Part shown: positions 1-8,226 of the stretch, one piece after another | Layout: every line of letters starts with the position of its first letter | Numbering within the stretch: the stretch's first letter is position 1 | Notes under the pieces: model-generated | Told to the model about the DNA's origin: nothing | Seen by the model: only the letters and a program-made list of their open reading frames with translations | Databases searched by the model: none | Origin: Methanocella sp. | Lineage (GTDB): Archaea; Halobacteriota; Methanocellia; Methanocellales; Methanocellaceae | Direction of reading: 5' to 3' | Assembly (NCBI RefSeq): GCF_035506375.1 | Contig: NZ_DATJPM010000086.1 | Location: forward strand, 1-27,935 | DNA: 27,935 bases | Made by a program: the position numbers and the translations under genes

Positions 1-962
1 TCAACCGGATAGCCCCCAGGCGACGGAGAAGGCGTAGGCGTAGGCGTAGCAGTCGGAGTCGGAGTCGGAGTAGGCGTAGCAGTCGGAGTCGGAGTCGGAG
101 TAGGCGTAGGCGTAGGCGTAGGCGTAGCAGTCGGAGTCGGAGTCGGAGTCGGAGTAGGCGTAGCAGTCGGAGTAGGCGTAGCAGTCGGAGTAGGCGTAGC
201 AGTCGGAGTAGGCGTAGCAGTCGGAGTAGGAGTCGGAGTCGGAGTCGGAGTCGGAGTAGGAGTCGGAGTCGGAGTCGGAGTCGGAGTAGGCGTAGCTACA
301 GCACCACTCAACCTACCAACCTCCCAATCATAAATACTACTGATCTCCGAAGCATTCAAAGACCGACTATAGAAATACACCGCATAAATACTTCCATTAA
401 AGTTAAACGAACCACCCATACTGCCAATATTGATCTGCCCGGTAACATTCAACTTACTCGAAGCACTCCCATCCAAACTCTTATTCAAATACAAATACGT
501 GCCCGACTTATTACGCGAAGAAGCACCCAGCACCAACTGATTGGCACTGAACGCACCCTTACCATAAATACCACTATCGAACACTTCCAAACTATCCGAA
601 AGCACATCCAGCGGACAACGCTCAACACTCGAACCCGAATTACCCGTGACCAAGAACTGACGACCACTCACACTCCCCGGCTTAAACAACACGACCGTCG
701 TCCAATTCGAAAAAGTACCAAGATCCCCGACCACTAAATAATCCGAATCAGCAGCCCTGAAATCCCTCCGATACACATTACCATCGAACACCCGATCAGA
801 ACCAAAATTCACCGCATTATTATGATTCGGCGACTCATCCACCACAAGACTACCCGAATCATGCGCAAAATCATAATAAAACACTAACCCATCAACCGGA
901 TAGCCCCCAGGCGACGGAGAAGGCGTAGGCGTAGGCGTAGCAGTCGGAGTCGGAGTCGGAGT
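1..962 (-). repeat. In-frame tandem module duplication (linker plus LamG), period 891 bp
   Basis: Positions 1-71 are identical to 892-962. Both encode the end of a Thr-Pro linker and the first residues (GYPVD) of a LamG module. The spacing of 891 bp is exactly 297 codons, so the frame is kept. This shows that the linker-LamG unit is repeated at least twice and probably continues to the left of the window. Confidence 0.8.
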
Positions 963-2381
963 CGGAGTAGGCGTAGCAGTCGGAGTAGGCGTAACAGTCG
1001 GAGTAGGCGTAACAGTCGGAGTCGGCGTAACAGTCGGAGTCGGAGTCGGAGTAGGCGTAGCAGTCGGAGTCGGAGTCGGAGTAGGCGTAGGCGACGTGTG
1101 CGGGACTGGCGCACTTATCGTACCCGATAGGACTTCTGCCAATGCCGCACCGACATTAAGCCGACCCCAGCCACTTTCATTATTCGGATAATAGGTGTCT
1201 ATATGATCGGTCGTGCCCAGGAGAGCGTTCTTCACTTCAATAGGCGTTAAGCCCGGGTCTGCTTCTAATAGGATGGCGCAGGCGGCACTCACTTCAGGGC
1301 AGGACATGCTCGTGCCGGTCAGTGCCGTATAATACTGATCGATCGAGCTCCCCAGGCTTGTACCCGAAGCCCGGGCCGAGATCACATTTTCTCCGACGGC
1401 GACAAGGTCCGGCTTAACCCGGCCATCCCAGGTCGGACCCCGGGAGCTAAATGAGGACAGACTATCGTACTTATCTACCGAGCCAACGGTTATGGCGTCC
1501 GGCGAATCAGATGGACATTTGATCGTCCCCGACGACGGCCCCAGGTTGCCAGCCGAACAGACCACGATGACCCCGTTCGCGACGGCACTATGGACCGCAT
1601 CATCCATGGGCTGGTAGTGTGTCGGATTCGATAGCGATATCGATATGACGTCGGCATGATTCTGAACGGACCAATCGATCGCCGCGATAATATCGCTATA
1701 AGCGGCCGTGCCCGACGTATCCAGGATCTTCGCCCCGAAGAGGTTAGCGCCCGGAGCTACACCCGTATAGGTCCCATTCGAGGCTTCGCCAGAACCCGCG
1801 ATAATTCCTGCTACGTGGGTCCCATGGCCCCAATCGTCATAGGGGGTAGAACGATTATTCAAGAAGTCGTGCCACTTGATCACCTTTCCCTGCAGATCCG
1901 GATGGGTGATATCGATGCCTGAGTCGATGACGCTAACGTTCACGCCACGGCCGGTATATCCCGACCCGGTCGACCAGGCACCAGTGGCATTAATCTTGCC
2001 CACAACGTCCTCAAGGTCCGCATAGGCCACCATGTCGGGCACGACGCTCTGGATATCATCCCGTGCCATGAGCACATTCGCTTCGCTATCGGGAAGCTCG
2101 ATGGCAACGGCATTGATCACTTTATAATCATACTTGAGCTGGCCGTGCATGGAGTCGACGTCACGGTATTTTTTTCCGGTAGCCAGGTTTTTTAGATAAT
2201 ATTGAGTCGCGGCAAGGAGATCATTCTGGATGTTTGGGGGATTCTTAAAAGTAATAATATAAGTATGATGCGCTTCCGCGGCCCTCGACTGGCCGCTCGC
2301 CGTAATACCCGGCGGTGTCGAAAATGCGATGATCAGTATAAGAATAAGGATTACAATACTCGCTTGCCTGAATTTTATCAT
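1..2381 (-). CDS. Secreted subtilisin-like (S8) serine peptidase with LamG modules, 3' end beyond the window
   Basis: The frame opens at the ATG at 2379-2381, with a GGGGGA ribosome-binding site just upstream, and stays open to the left edge, so the C-terminus is missing. Residues 1-30 form a signal peptide. Residues 38-120 look like an I9-type propeptide (YIITFKN, then VINAVAIELPDSEANVL). The S8 catalytic domain carries the complete triad: D153 in VSVIDSGID, H186 in WGHGTHVAG and S358 in LTGTSMSCPEVSAA, with the oxyanion Asn at N279 (CSAGN). After about residue 425 come a Thr-Pro linker, one LamG (concanavalin A-like) module coded by about 905-300, a second Thr-Pro linker, and the first residues (GYPVD) of another module at the edge. 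It should act outside the cell on protein or glycoprotein. The LamG part uses very different synonymous codons from the peptidase part. The family call is firm; the substrate is unknown. Confidence 0.93.
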   Translation of the reverse strand, partial: MIKFRQASIVILILILIIAFSTPPGITASGQSRAAEAHHTYIITFKNPPNIQNDLLAATQYYLKNLATGKKYRDVDSMHGQLKYDYKVINAVAIELPDSEANVLMARDDIQSVVPDMVAYADLEDVVGKINATGAWSTGSGYTGRGVNVSVIDSGIDITHPDLQGKVIKWHDFLNNRSTPYDDWGHGTHVAGIIAGSGEASNGTYTGVAPGANLFGAKILDTSGTAAYSDIIAAIDWSVQNHADVISISLSNPTHYQPMDDAVHSAVANGVIVVCSAGNLGPSSGTIKCPSDSPDAITVGSVDKYDSLSSFSSRGPTWDGRVKPDLVAVGENVISARASGTSLGSSIDQYYTALTGTSMSCPEVSAACAILLEADPGLTPIEVKNALLGTTDHIDTYYPNNESGWGRLNVGAALAEVLSGTISAPVPHTSPTPTPTPTPTATPTPTPTPTVTPTPTVTPTPTVTPTPTATPTPTPTPTPTATPTPTPSPSPGGYPVDGLVFYYDFAHDSGSLVVDESPNHNNAVNFGSDRVFDGNVYRRDFRAADSDYLVVGDLGTFSNWTTVVLFKPGSVSGRQFLVTGNSGSSVERCPLDVLSDSLEVFDSGIYGKGAFSANQLVLGASSRNKSGTYLYLNKSLDGSASSKLNVTGQINIGSMGGSFNFNGSIYAVYFYSRSLNASEISSIYDWEVGRLSGAVATPTPTPTPTPTPTPTPTPTPTPTPTATPTPTATPTPTATPTPTATPTPTPTPTPTATPTPTPTPTPTPTPTATPTPTPTPTATPTPTPSPSPGGYPV
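25..298 (-). repeat. Thr-Pro linker repeat (second linker of the S8 peptidase)
   Basis: Low-complexity DNA built from 6-bp (TP) and 18-bp (TATPTP) units on the coding strand. At about 156-235 the 18-bp unit recurs several times with almost no change. It encodes an extended, probably O-glycosylated spacer. Such tracts are prone to slippage and to assembly collapse. Confidence 0.85.
910..1098 (-). repeat. Thr-Pro linker repeat (first linker of the S8 peptidase)
   Basis: Repeats of TP, TATPTP and TVTPTP codons separate the peptidase domain from the first LamG module. Its C-terminal end shares a 71-bp exact match with the second linker. Confidence 0.85.
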
Positions 2382-2692
2382 GTGTCCCCCAATTAATTAA
2401 TAATGCAACGGTCCGATATATCGACCCAAATGGCCTTACGGCATAAAAAATTTTTATCACTTAGGTTGATAGCCAGTCGATGACAATATTGTCATTTACT
2501 TTATAATCCCTGACTATTAATAAATTTATGGATAAGAAAAAATTATGGCGTATATTTGCATACACTAAAAATTAATCGGTCAGATTGTTATGAATTTTTT
2601 TATTAATATTAAATTTATTTTATGTATTTAAATCCAAATCTAAAACATATAAGATATATAGGTAATACATTTGTTTTACCAATAAGACGATT

Positions 2693-2710
2693 AAAAAAAC
2701 ATGTTTTTTT
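2693..2710. repeat. 18-bp perfect palindrome upstream of the flippase-FemAB operon
   Basis: Seven A, then the core CATG, then seven T form a perfect palindrome about 15 bp upstream of the TATA-like box. It could be an operator for a dimeric regulator, or simply a by-product of the AT-rich context. Confidence 0.4.
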
Positions 2711-2725
2711 ATCGCCAAATAACTG

Positions 2726-2733
2726 TTAAATAT
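2726..2733 (+). promoter_or_regulatory. Candidate archaeal TATA box for the flippase-FemAB operon
   Basis: TTAAATAT is preceded by an A-rich, BRE-like stretch. It lies about 25-30 bp upstream of 2755, which predicts a nearly leaderless transcript starting close to the flippase start codon. The position fits archaeal promoter geometry, but the match is common in AT-rich DNA. Confidence 0.4.
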
Positions 2734-2760
2734 CTCGAACGATAACTAACAGTGATAAGA

Positions 2761-4032
2761 ATGGCATTTTCATCCAGGATGGACATGATAAGCATAAGAC
2801 GATACATGGATGATCCGCTGTTCAAGAACTCGTTCTTCATGCTCATAAATAAGGGCCTGGTAGTCATTACCGGCTTCGTGTTCTGGATACTGGCCGCGCA
2901 TTTTTACGATGTCCGGGACATCGGCATAGCGACGGCACTCATTTCCGGCGCGACCCTGATCGTAGGCTTTTCCACGTTCGGTTTTGAGATCTCCCTCGTC
3001 CGTTTCCTGCGGTCCTACGATAAGTCCAAGGCCTTCTATACTTGTCTCTTCCTGACGATGGGCGCGGCCTTCACCCTGGCGCTCCTGTACGTGATCTTCG
3101 TCCAGTATATTTCACCCGAGCTCGTGTTCATAAAGGAGATACCTTACGCGATCATTTTTATCCTGTTCGCGGTCATTAGTGCCATCGGCCTGATCACGTC
3201 GAACACATTCATTGCCCTAAGGCACGCGAAGTATACCTTTTTACAGAATGCCCTCCAGGTCTCCACCATACCCGCCCTCCTGGTGCTGGCGATGTTCGGC
3301 AGCCTGGGCATCATCGGAGCGAATTTCGTCGGCTATTTCATAACGTACGCCATTGTATTTACGCTCCTGACGAGATATTTCATCCCCTTCAAGCCCAGGA
3401 TCGATAGAGAATTCCTAAAAAAGTCATTCAATTTTTCATTCGGTAACTATATCGCGAACATCCTCTATAGCGCTTCGTTCCAGGCGTTGCCCATCATTGT
3501 CTTAAACCAGTGCGGCAGGGCGGACGCGGGCATTTTCTACATCGCTTTCACCGTGGGCAACTTTATACTCCAGATCCCCATTGCCCTCAGCGTATCATTT
3601 TTCGTGGAAGGTGTCTACGGGGAGAACCTCCGGAAGAACATAAAAAGGTCGGGAACGGCCATGGTCCTGCTGCTCGTGCCCGGGATCCTTTTTTTCTGGA
3701 TATTCGGCCCGCAGATACTGGGCTTCTTTGGAAGTAGCTATATGGCCGGCACCGACCTATTACGGGCCGTCGTGCTGTCGAGCCTTGTATTTGCCCTCTA
3801 TACGTTATTCCAGCCGCTGCTCAACATTCATATGCGCGTTAAGACCCTCATCCTGATGAACCTGTTGATCATGGTTCTGCTACTCGGCCTCTCGTACTGG
3901 CTCACCCCGATATACGGTATCCTGGGAGTCGGAATAGCCTTGATCGCCACGTTCGCCATCGTGGATGTCGTGATCATTTACCTGGTCTTACGGTGGAAAT
4001 GGCTAGTACTCGGTTTTTCCAATCACGATTAA
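2761..4032 (+). CDS. Wzx/MATE-like polysaccharide flippase (multi-spanning membrane protein)
   Basis: A protein of about 423 residues, almost entirely hydrophobic, with roughly 12 predicted membrane segments separated by short charged loops. The N-terminal pattern (DDPLFKNSFFMLINKG, then a first long helix) and overall length match the polysaccharide biosynthesis/Wzx flippase family, which moves lipid-linked oligosaccharides from the cytoplasmic to the outer face of the membrane. The start is uncertain: GTG at 2752, ATG at 2761, 2779 and 2785 are in frame, and none has a strong ribosome-binding site; the TATA position allows a leaderless start near 2761. It is the first gene of a plus-strand run that continues with five FemAB-like genes, which suggests that it exports a product those enzymes modify. 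The substrate cannot be read from sequence. Confidence 0.85.
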   Translation: MAFSSRMDMISIRRYMDDPLFKNSFFMLINKGLVVITGFVFWILAAHFYDVRDIGIATALISGATLIVGFSTFGFEISLVRFLRSYDKSKAFYTCLFLTMGAAFTLALLYVIFVQYISPELVFIKEIPYAIIFILFAVISAIGLITSNTFIALRHAKYTFLQNALQVSTIPALLVLAMFGSLGIIGANFVGYFITYAIVFTLLTRYFIPFKPRIDREFLKKSFNFSFGNYIANILYSASFQALPIIVLNQCGRADAGIFYIAFTVGNFILQIPIALSVSFFVEGVYGENLRKNIKRSGTAMVLLLVPGILFFWIFGPQILGFFGSSYMAGTDLLRAVVLSSLVFALYTLFQPLLNIHMRVKTLILMNLLIMVLLLGLSYWLTPIYGILGVGIALIATFAIVDVVIIYLVLRWKWLVLGFSNHD

Positions 4033-4121
4033 AACGAACGTTCGAAAATAAAATTGATGACTATGGTATAATACGAATCCATAAATACTTGCGCGGGAAA
4101 TTATTTGCGAGGGATAAAAAG

Positions 4122-5108
4122 ATGGAGGTTAAGCGGATAGAAGATAAGGATCTGTGGGATAGGTCCATCGAGACCAGCCCGTATGGTACATTATTCCATA
4201 AATGGGATTTCCTTAAGATCATGGAAAAGTACTCCGGATGTGAGCTTTTTACCTATGGGATATACCGGAAGGAAGAGCTTTCTTGCCAGTTTCCTCTATT
4301 CGTGAAGAGCTCCCTCGGCATAAAAATGGCTTTTTCTCCTCCCCCCGGCCTTCCGGTCACTGATCTGGGCTTCGCCATGGGGCCCGTTTATGATAAGCTC
4401 AAACAGCGCCGGAAAGAGACCTATATCAATAGCATACTTGATGATATGGAGGCAGAGATAAAAAAGATCCCCGCGAAGTTCGTGCACATATCTACGGTCA
4501 ACGGTTTCGTGGATATGCGGCCTTATAAATGGAACGGCTACGACGTCCAGATGCACTATACGTATGCGATCGACCTGAATCGGCCCCTGGAAATGATCGA
4601 GGAAGGAATGGATGGGGAACTCAAACAATTGATCCGGGCTGCGGAGAATCGGAGGCTGTCGATCCGGCCAGAGCCGGACTTCGATGTCGCATTTCGGACC
4701 ATGCGTGACCTGTACGGAAGGCAGGGCGAGGCCCCGCCGATCGCGATCCCCGCGTTTCTTAAGGACGCCGCTGCAGCATTTCCCGATAATATACGGATAG
4801 ACTACCTTTACGACGGCGATCAGATTGTGGATATGGCCGTAAACTATCGGTATAAGGACCGATTCGTTCTCTGGATATGGAATGCCGGTGCCGGCTTGCA
4901 GTATAGCGGGTATATGGCCTGGGAGTATATTAAGGTGAATAAGGCTAAAGGCCTGTGTACGCTGGAAATACCCGGAGCGAGCCTAAAGATGTCCAGTATC
5001 CTGGGATCAAAACTCAATGCCTCCCTCGTGTATAACTTTTCGATCACGAAAAAAGATCTAATCGGCGGCATCGCGGAAAAATTTTATCGGAACTCGGTGA
5101 AAACGTGA
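4122..5108 (+). CDS. FemAB-like (double GNAT-fold) acyltransferase, copy 1
   Basis: 328 residues. The family signature begins close to the N-terminus (LWDRSIETSPYGTLFHKWDF), followed by the SPPP motif and YTYAIDLNRPLEMIEEGMDG. FemAB-type enzymes transfer aminoacyl groups from tRNA, or other acyl groups, to amines of cell-wall or lipid-linked precursors. The ATG at 4122 is chosen because GAGGG lies 8 bases upstream and the resulting N-terminus aligns with the four copies downstream. An in-frame upstream ATG at 3993 would add 43 unrelated residues and overlap the flippase. This copy is divergent: the CRK segment after the IDL-RPL block is replaced by ELKQLIRAAENRR, and the C-terminal KRLN-FKSKFNP block has become LKMSSILGSKLNASL. 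It resembles the right-edge copy (26932-27935) more than its tandem neighbours. A weak TATA-like stretch near 4079-4087 could give it its own promoter. Confidence 0.82.
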   Translation: MEVKRIEDKDLWDRSIETSPYGTLFHKWDFLKIMEKYSGCELFTYGIYRKEELSCQFPLFVKSSLGIKMAFSPPPGLPVTDLGFAMGPVYDKLKQRRKETYINSILDDMEAEIKKIPAKFVHISTVNGFVDMRPYKWNGYDVQMHYTYAIDLNRPLEMIEEGMDGELKQLIRAAENRRLSIRPEPDFDVAFRTMRDLYGRQGEAPPIAIPAFLKDAAAAFPDNIRIDYLYDGDQIVDMAVNYRYKDRFVLWIWNAGAGLQYSGYMAWEYIKVNKAKGLCTLEIPGASLKMSSILGSKLNASLVYNFSITKKDLIGGIAEKFYRNSVKT

Positions 5109-5136
5109 AGAAAGCCCGACGGGATGGTTGAGACGG

Positions 5137-6147
5137 ATGCCTGTGGAACTGATCGATGATCCGGCCCGCTGGGACGGGTTCATCGATGAGAGCGCGGATG
5201 GCACGCTATTCCATAAGTGGGAATTCCTGCGGATCCTCGAGAAATACACGGGTTACCAGCTGTTCCGTTATGGCGTTTATCGGGGGGAGGATTTGATCAG
5301 TGTCATACCCGTCTTCTACACGAAGAGTATCGGGCTTAAATTGATCTATTCCCCGCCGCCGACGTCGAGCGTGAATATCCCCTACCTCGGCTTTGCCACC
5401 AGTCCACTGTTCGGGAGGCTGGGAGGGTTTGAGAGAGAAGAGTGCTGGAGCCAGATCGTAAAAGAGTTCCGGGACGAGGTCATGAAGATCTCCCCGAATT
5501 ACATGACGATCGGCCTGGTGCCCGGGATCCGCGACGTCCGGCCTTTTCTCCGGAACGACTGCGACGCCGATCTCATGTATACGTATATCATTGACCTGAA
5601 ACCGCCGCTTATAAGTATATGGGAAGGCATCGATAGGTATTGCCGGAAGGACATCAGGGCGGCCGCGAAATATCCCCTGGTCATGCGGCGATCGTACGAC
5701 GCATACAAATTCGTCGAGCTCATGCGGGAGGGCCTAAAAAAGCTCGGCGGGACGTTCTATGACCGACAAAGCCCCGCGTACATCGAGGAGATCCTCAGGG
5801 CATTTCCGGATAACGTCAAGCTGTTTTTCCTCTATGACGGAGACGCGCTGATCGGCGCCAACCTGGTCTGCGGATTTAAAAAGCGGTGCATCGGATGGAT
5901 GGGAAATACGACTACGGATAACGGCTTTAACGCGAACGATTACATGCTCTGGGAGATCATAAAAGCGGCAAAACAGGAGGGATACGAGTCGTTGGAGAAT
6001 GCCGGCGCCGACGAAAAACGGCTGAACTTCGCGAAGACGAAATTCAACCCGGACCTTGTGCCGTGTTTTAATATTACTAAAAAAGATATAATATATAAAA
6101 CCGCCAAATATGCCAATCGTAAGCTGGAGAAGCTCGTTCGATTTTAA
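5137..6147 (+). CDS. FemAB-like acyltransferase, copy 2
   Basis: 336 residues starting MPVELIDDPARWDGFIDES. The ATG at 5137 aligns with the paralogs; a TTG at 5128 would add only three residues. Visible blocks are GTLFHKWEFLRILEKYTGY (about 23-41), SPPPTSS, PYLGFATSP, YTYIIDLKPPL with RYCRKDIRAAAKYP, FYDRQSPAYIEEIL, FPDNVKLFFLYDGDALIG, and ENAGADEKRLNFAKTKFNP near the C-terminus. There is no signal peptide or membrane segment, so it works in the cytoplasm, probably at the membrane face. It lies 28 bp after copy 1 in the same run. It is a typical member of the local family and has all blocks that copy 1 has lost. Confidence 0.85.
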   Translation: MPVELIDDPARWDGFIDESADGTLFHKWEFLRILEKYTGYQLFRYGVYRGEDLISVIPVFYTKSIGLKLIYSPPPTSSVNIPYLGFATSPLFGRLGGFEREECWSQIVKEFRDEVMKISPNYMTIGLVPGIRDVRPFLRNDCDADLMYTYIIDLKPPLISIWEGIDRYCRKDIRAAAKYPLVMRRSYDAYKFVELMREGLKKLGGTFYDRQSPAYIEEILRAFPDNVKLFFLYDGDALIGANLVCGFKKRCIGWMGNTTTDNGFNANDYMLWEIIKAAKQEGYESLENAGADEKRLNFAKTKFNPDLVPCFNITKKDIIYKTAKYANRKLEKLVRF

Positions 6148-6168
6148 AACCATGGGGGGCGCGATAAG

Positions 6169-7206
6169 ATGAAAATAGAGCTGATAGGCGATAAGAGCAC
6201 CTGGGATGCGTTCATCGAGAGGAGTCCCCATGGCACGATCTTCCACCGCTGGGATTTCCTGAAGATCGTCGAAAAGTACGTGCGTTACAAGCTCTACCCA
6301 TTTGGCATTTTCGATGGAAATGAGCTCCTCAGTGTCATCCCGTTTTATCTGAGCCTCCGGGGCGGCCTTAAAATGATGCTTTCCCCCCCGGCGATCAATA
6401 TGGCGAACGTCCCGTATCTGGGATTTTCCATGTGCCCGGAATTTGAAAGGCTAAAGCTATCCGAGCGGGCCGATTTGATGGGGCGGGCCCTGCGCGAGGT
6501 GGATACCGGCCTGAGGAGAATGGCGACCAATTATATCTGTATTGGAATGAATCCTGGCCTTAAAGATGTCCGGCCATTCGTATGGGACGCCTACGAGACC
6601 GACCAGCAATATACCTACATCCTCGACCTGACCCGGCCTTTGAAGGAGATATGGGATGGTTTCGACCGCGATTGTAAGAAAAACATCAACGAATGCATGA
6701 AATTTCCGCTAACATTCAATGAGTCGGAGGACGTGGGCAGATTCTGCGAGATACTGAAGAAGAACCTCACCCGGGACGGCCCGACGTTCTATCATCGCCA
6801 GGACCCGGCGTATTTGAAGGAGCTCCTTGCCGCGTTCCCGGATAATATCAAGCTCTACTTTTTCTATAACGGCGATGAGGTGGTCGGCGTTAAGATGAAC
6901 GCGGGCCATAAGAAGCACTATATCTCCTGGATAGGTAACGTCGCCATGCAAAAAGACCTGAACGTGAACGAGTTCTTTTATTGGGAAATGATCAAGAAGG
7001 CTAAATCAGAGGGATATAGGACTTTTGAGAACTACGGCACGATCGATAAGCGTCTGAATAACTTTAAGTCGAAGTTCAACCCAACACTGGAGCCCTGCTT
7101 TTATGTGGTAAAAAAAGACGGACTATACAGGACAGTGGAGTTGAGCTACAATGCGGTCTCCCGGGTTGCGAACGTACCTAAAGCGATCATGGGGAATAAA
7201 AGATGA
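6169..7206 (+). CDS. FemAB-like acyltransferase, copy 3
   Basis: 345 residues starting MKIELIGDKSTWDAFIERS, with a G-rich ribosome-binding site (GGGGGGCG) 21 bp after the previous gene. It carries FHRWDFLKIVEKY, YTYILDLTRPLKEIWDGF followed by DRDCKKNI, FYHRQDPAYLKELL, FPDNIKLYFFYNGDEVVG, FFYWEMIKKAKSEGY and DKRLNNFKSKFNP. It differs from its neighbours by lacking one Pro in the SPP block and by a longer basic C-terminal tail. Its stop codon overlaps the next start by 4 bp (ATGA), which indicates translational coupling. The function is inferred from the family; the acyl donor and acceptor are unknown. Confidence 0.85.
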   Translation: MKIELIGDKSTWDAFIERSPHGTIFHRWDFLKIVEKYVRYKLYPFGIFDGNELLSVIPFYLSLRGGLKMMLSPPAINMANVPYLGFSMCPEFERLKLSERADLMGRALREVDTGLRRMATNYICIGMNPGLKDVRPFVWDAYETDQQYTYILDLTRPLKEIWDGFDRDCKKNINECMKFPLTFNESEDVGRFCEILKKNLTRDGPTFYHRQDPAYLKELLAAFPDNIKLYFFYNGDEVVGVKMNAGHKKHYISWIGNVAMQKDLNVNEFFYWEMIKKAKSEGYRTFENYGTIDKRLNNFKSKFNPTLEPCFYVVKKDGLYRTVELSYNAVSRVANVPKAIMGNKR

Positions 7207-8219
7207 ACCATAACATTTCAATCGAGCCGATAGGGAATAAATCCTTATGGGATAAGTTCATCGACGAGAGCCCCAATAGCCTACTGTTCCATAAATGGGA
7301 CTTTCTGAAGATCGCAGAAAAATATACCGGATATAAGGTGTACGCCTATGGCTTTTATCGGCGTGATGAACTAATCAGTGTCCTGCCTATTTTCCATAAA
7401 AAAAGAAAAGGCATGAATTTTGTCTATTCTCCCCCGCAGACGACACTATCTTATATACCGTATATGGGTTTTGCGTTTAGCCCGACCTATTATCATTTGA
7501 ACCAGCATGAAAAGGAGAGCGGGCTTTGCTCCATGATAAGCGAGATGGACCAGGTGCTCCGGGGCCTGTCGGCGAATTACGTTTCCTACGCGACGGTACC
7601 GGGCGATGTGGATTCGAGGCCATATATCTGGAACGGATATGAGGCACTGCTCCAATACACCTATGTGATCGATCTGGAAAGGCCTTTGGAGGCCATATGG
7701 GAAGAGTTCGACCGGAATTGCCGAAAAAGGATCGAGGCTGCGGAAAAACTACGACCGTCCGTGATCCGATCGGACGATTCGGGAACGCTCTTCCGGATTA
7801 TGCGGGAACGCTTTGCGGATCAAGGGGATACGTTCTTCCACCGGCAAACGCCTGAGTACCTAAAAGAATTATTATCGACCTTTCCAGATGAAATTAAGAT
7901 GTATTTCATCTATAGCGGCGACGAGCTGATAGGCGCCGACGTGAATTGCGAATATAAGGATCTATGCATGTCCTGGATGGGCACGGCGGTCATGAAGGAA
8001 AACCTGAACGCGAACGAGTACATGCTCTGGGAGATCATCAAGGGCGCCAAGGATGCGGGAAAGAAAAGATATGAGAACCTGGGCGCGGACGAGAAACGAT
8101 TGAACGATTTCAAGGCGAAGTTCAACCCTTCCCTTATACCGTATTTTTATATCATTAAGAAAAATATCTTGTATAGGACGACGAGCTATATCATGGAAAA
8201 GATGTCTAAAAAGGCGTGA
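7203..8219 (+). CDS. FemAB-like acyltransferase, copy 4
   Basis: 338 residues starting MNHNISIEPIGNKSLWDKF. Its ATG overlaps the stop of copy 3. Blocks seen are LLFHKWDFLKIAEKYTGY, SPPQTTLSYIPYMGFAFSP, YTYVIDLERPLEAIWEEF with RNCRKRIEAAEK, FFHRQTPEYLKELL, FPDEIKMYFIYSGDELIG, NANEYMLWEIIKGAKDAG and DEKRLNDFKAKFNPSL. The second half (about residues 150-310) corresponds to the second GNAT fold of FemAB proteins. It is closest to copies 2 and 3. No catalytic residue can be assigned with certainty, because FemAB enzymes lack a simple catalytic signature. Confidence 0.85.
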   Translation: MNHNISIEPIGNKSLWDKFIDESPNSLLFHKWDFLKIAEKYTGYKVYAYGFYRRDELISVLPIFHKKRKGMNFVYSPPQTTLSYIPYMGFAFSPTYYHLNQHEKESGLCSMISEMDQVLRGLSANYVSYATVPGDVDSRPYIWNGYEALLQYTYVIDLERPLEAIWEEFDRNCRKRIEAAEKLRPSVIRSDDSGTLFRIMRERFADQGDTFFHRQTPEYLKELLSTFPDEIKMYFIYSGDELIGADVNCEYKDLCMSWMGTAVMKENLNANEYMLWEIIKGAKDAGKKRYENLGADEKRLNDFKAKFNPSLIPYFYIIKKNILYRTTSYIMEKMSKKA

Positions 8220-8226
8220 ATTGCGA

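Larger units (their letters stand above)
2382..2751. other. AT-rich divergent intergenic region
   Basis: About 370 bp without a credible gene lie between the divergent S8 peptidase and flippase genes. The region is strongly AT-rich and should hold the promoters of both. It contains an 18-bp perfect palindrome (2693-2710) and a TATA-like element (2726-2733) facing the flippase. For the peptidase, two weaker TATA candidates lie near 2414-2423 and 2440-2452. Short frames here have no ribosome-binding site or coding character. Confidence 0.7.

Noticed and set aside
1..298. CRISPR-like array of short direct repeats
   Set aside because: The repeats are 6-18 bp units without spacers, lie in frame inside a gene and encode Thr-Pro; there are no cas genes nearby.
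300..905. Diversity-generating retroelement target as the cause of the codon bias in the LamG module
   Set aside because: Such elements change adenines in a template-variable pair next to a reverse transcriptase; no reverse transcriptase or template copy is seen, and the bias is mainly at synonymous third positions.
884..1114. Arg/Leu-rich 76-residue frame on the minus strand
   Set aside because: It is an out-of-frame reading of the Thr-Pro repeat of the S8 gene and has no independent coding character.
2245..2460. 71-residue minus-strand frame at the start of the S8 gene
   Set aside because: The true S8 frame starts at 2381 in a different phase with a signal peptide; this frame is a shadow extending into the promoter region.
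3993..4121. Longer start for FemAB copy 1 overlapping the flippase gene
   Set aside because: The added 43 residues have no counterpart in the paralogs, and a better ribosome-binding site precedes the ATG at 4122.
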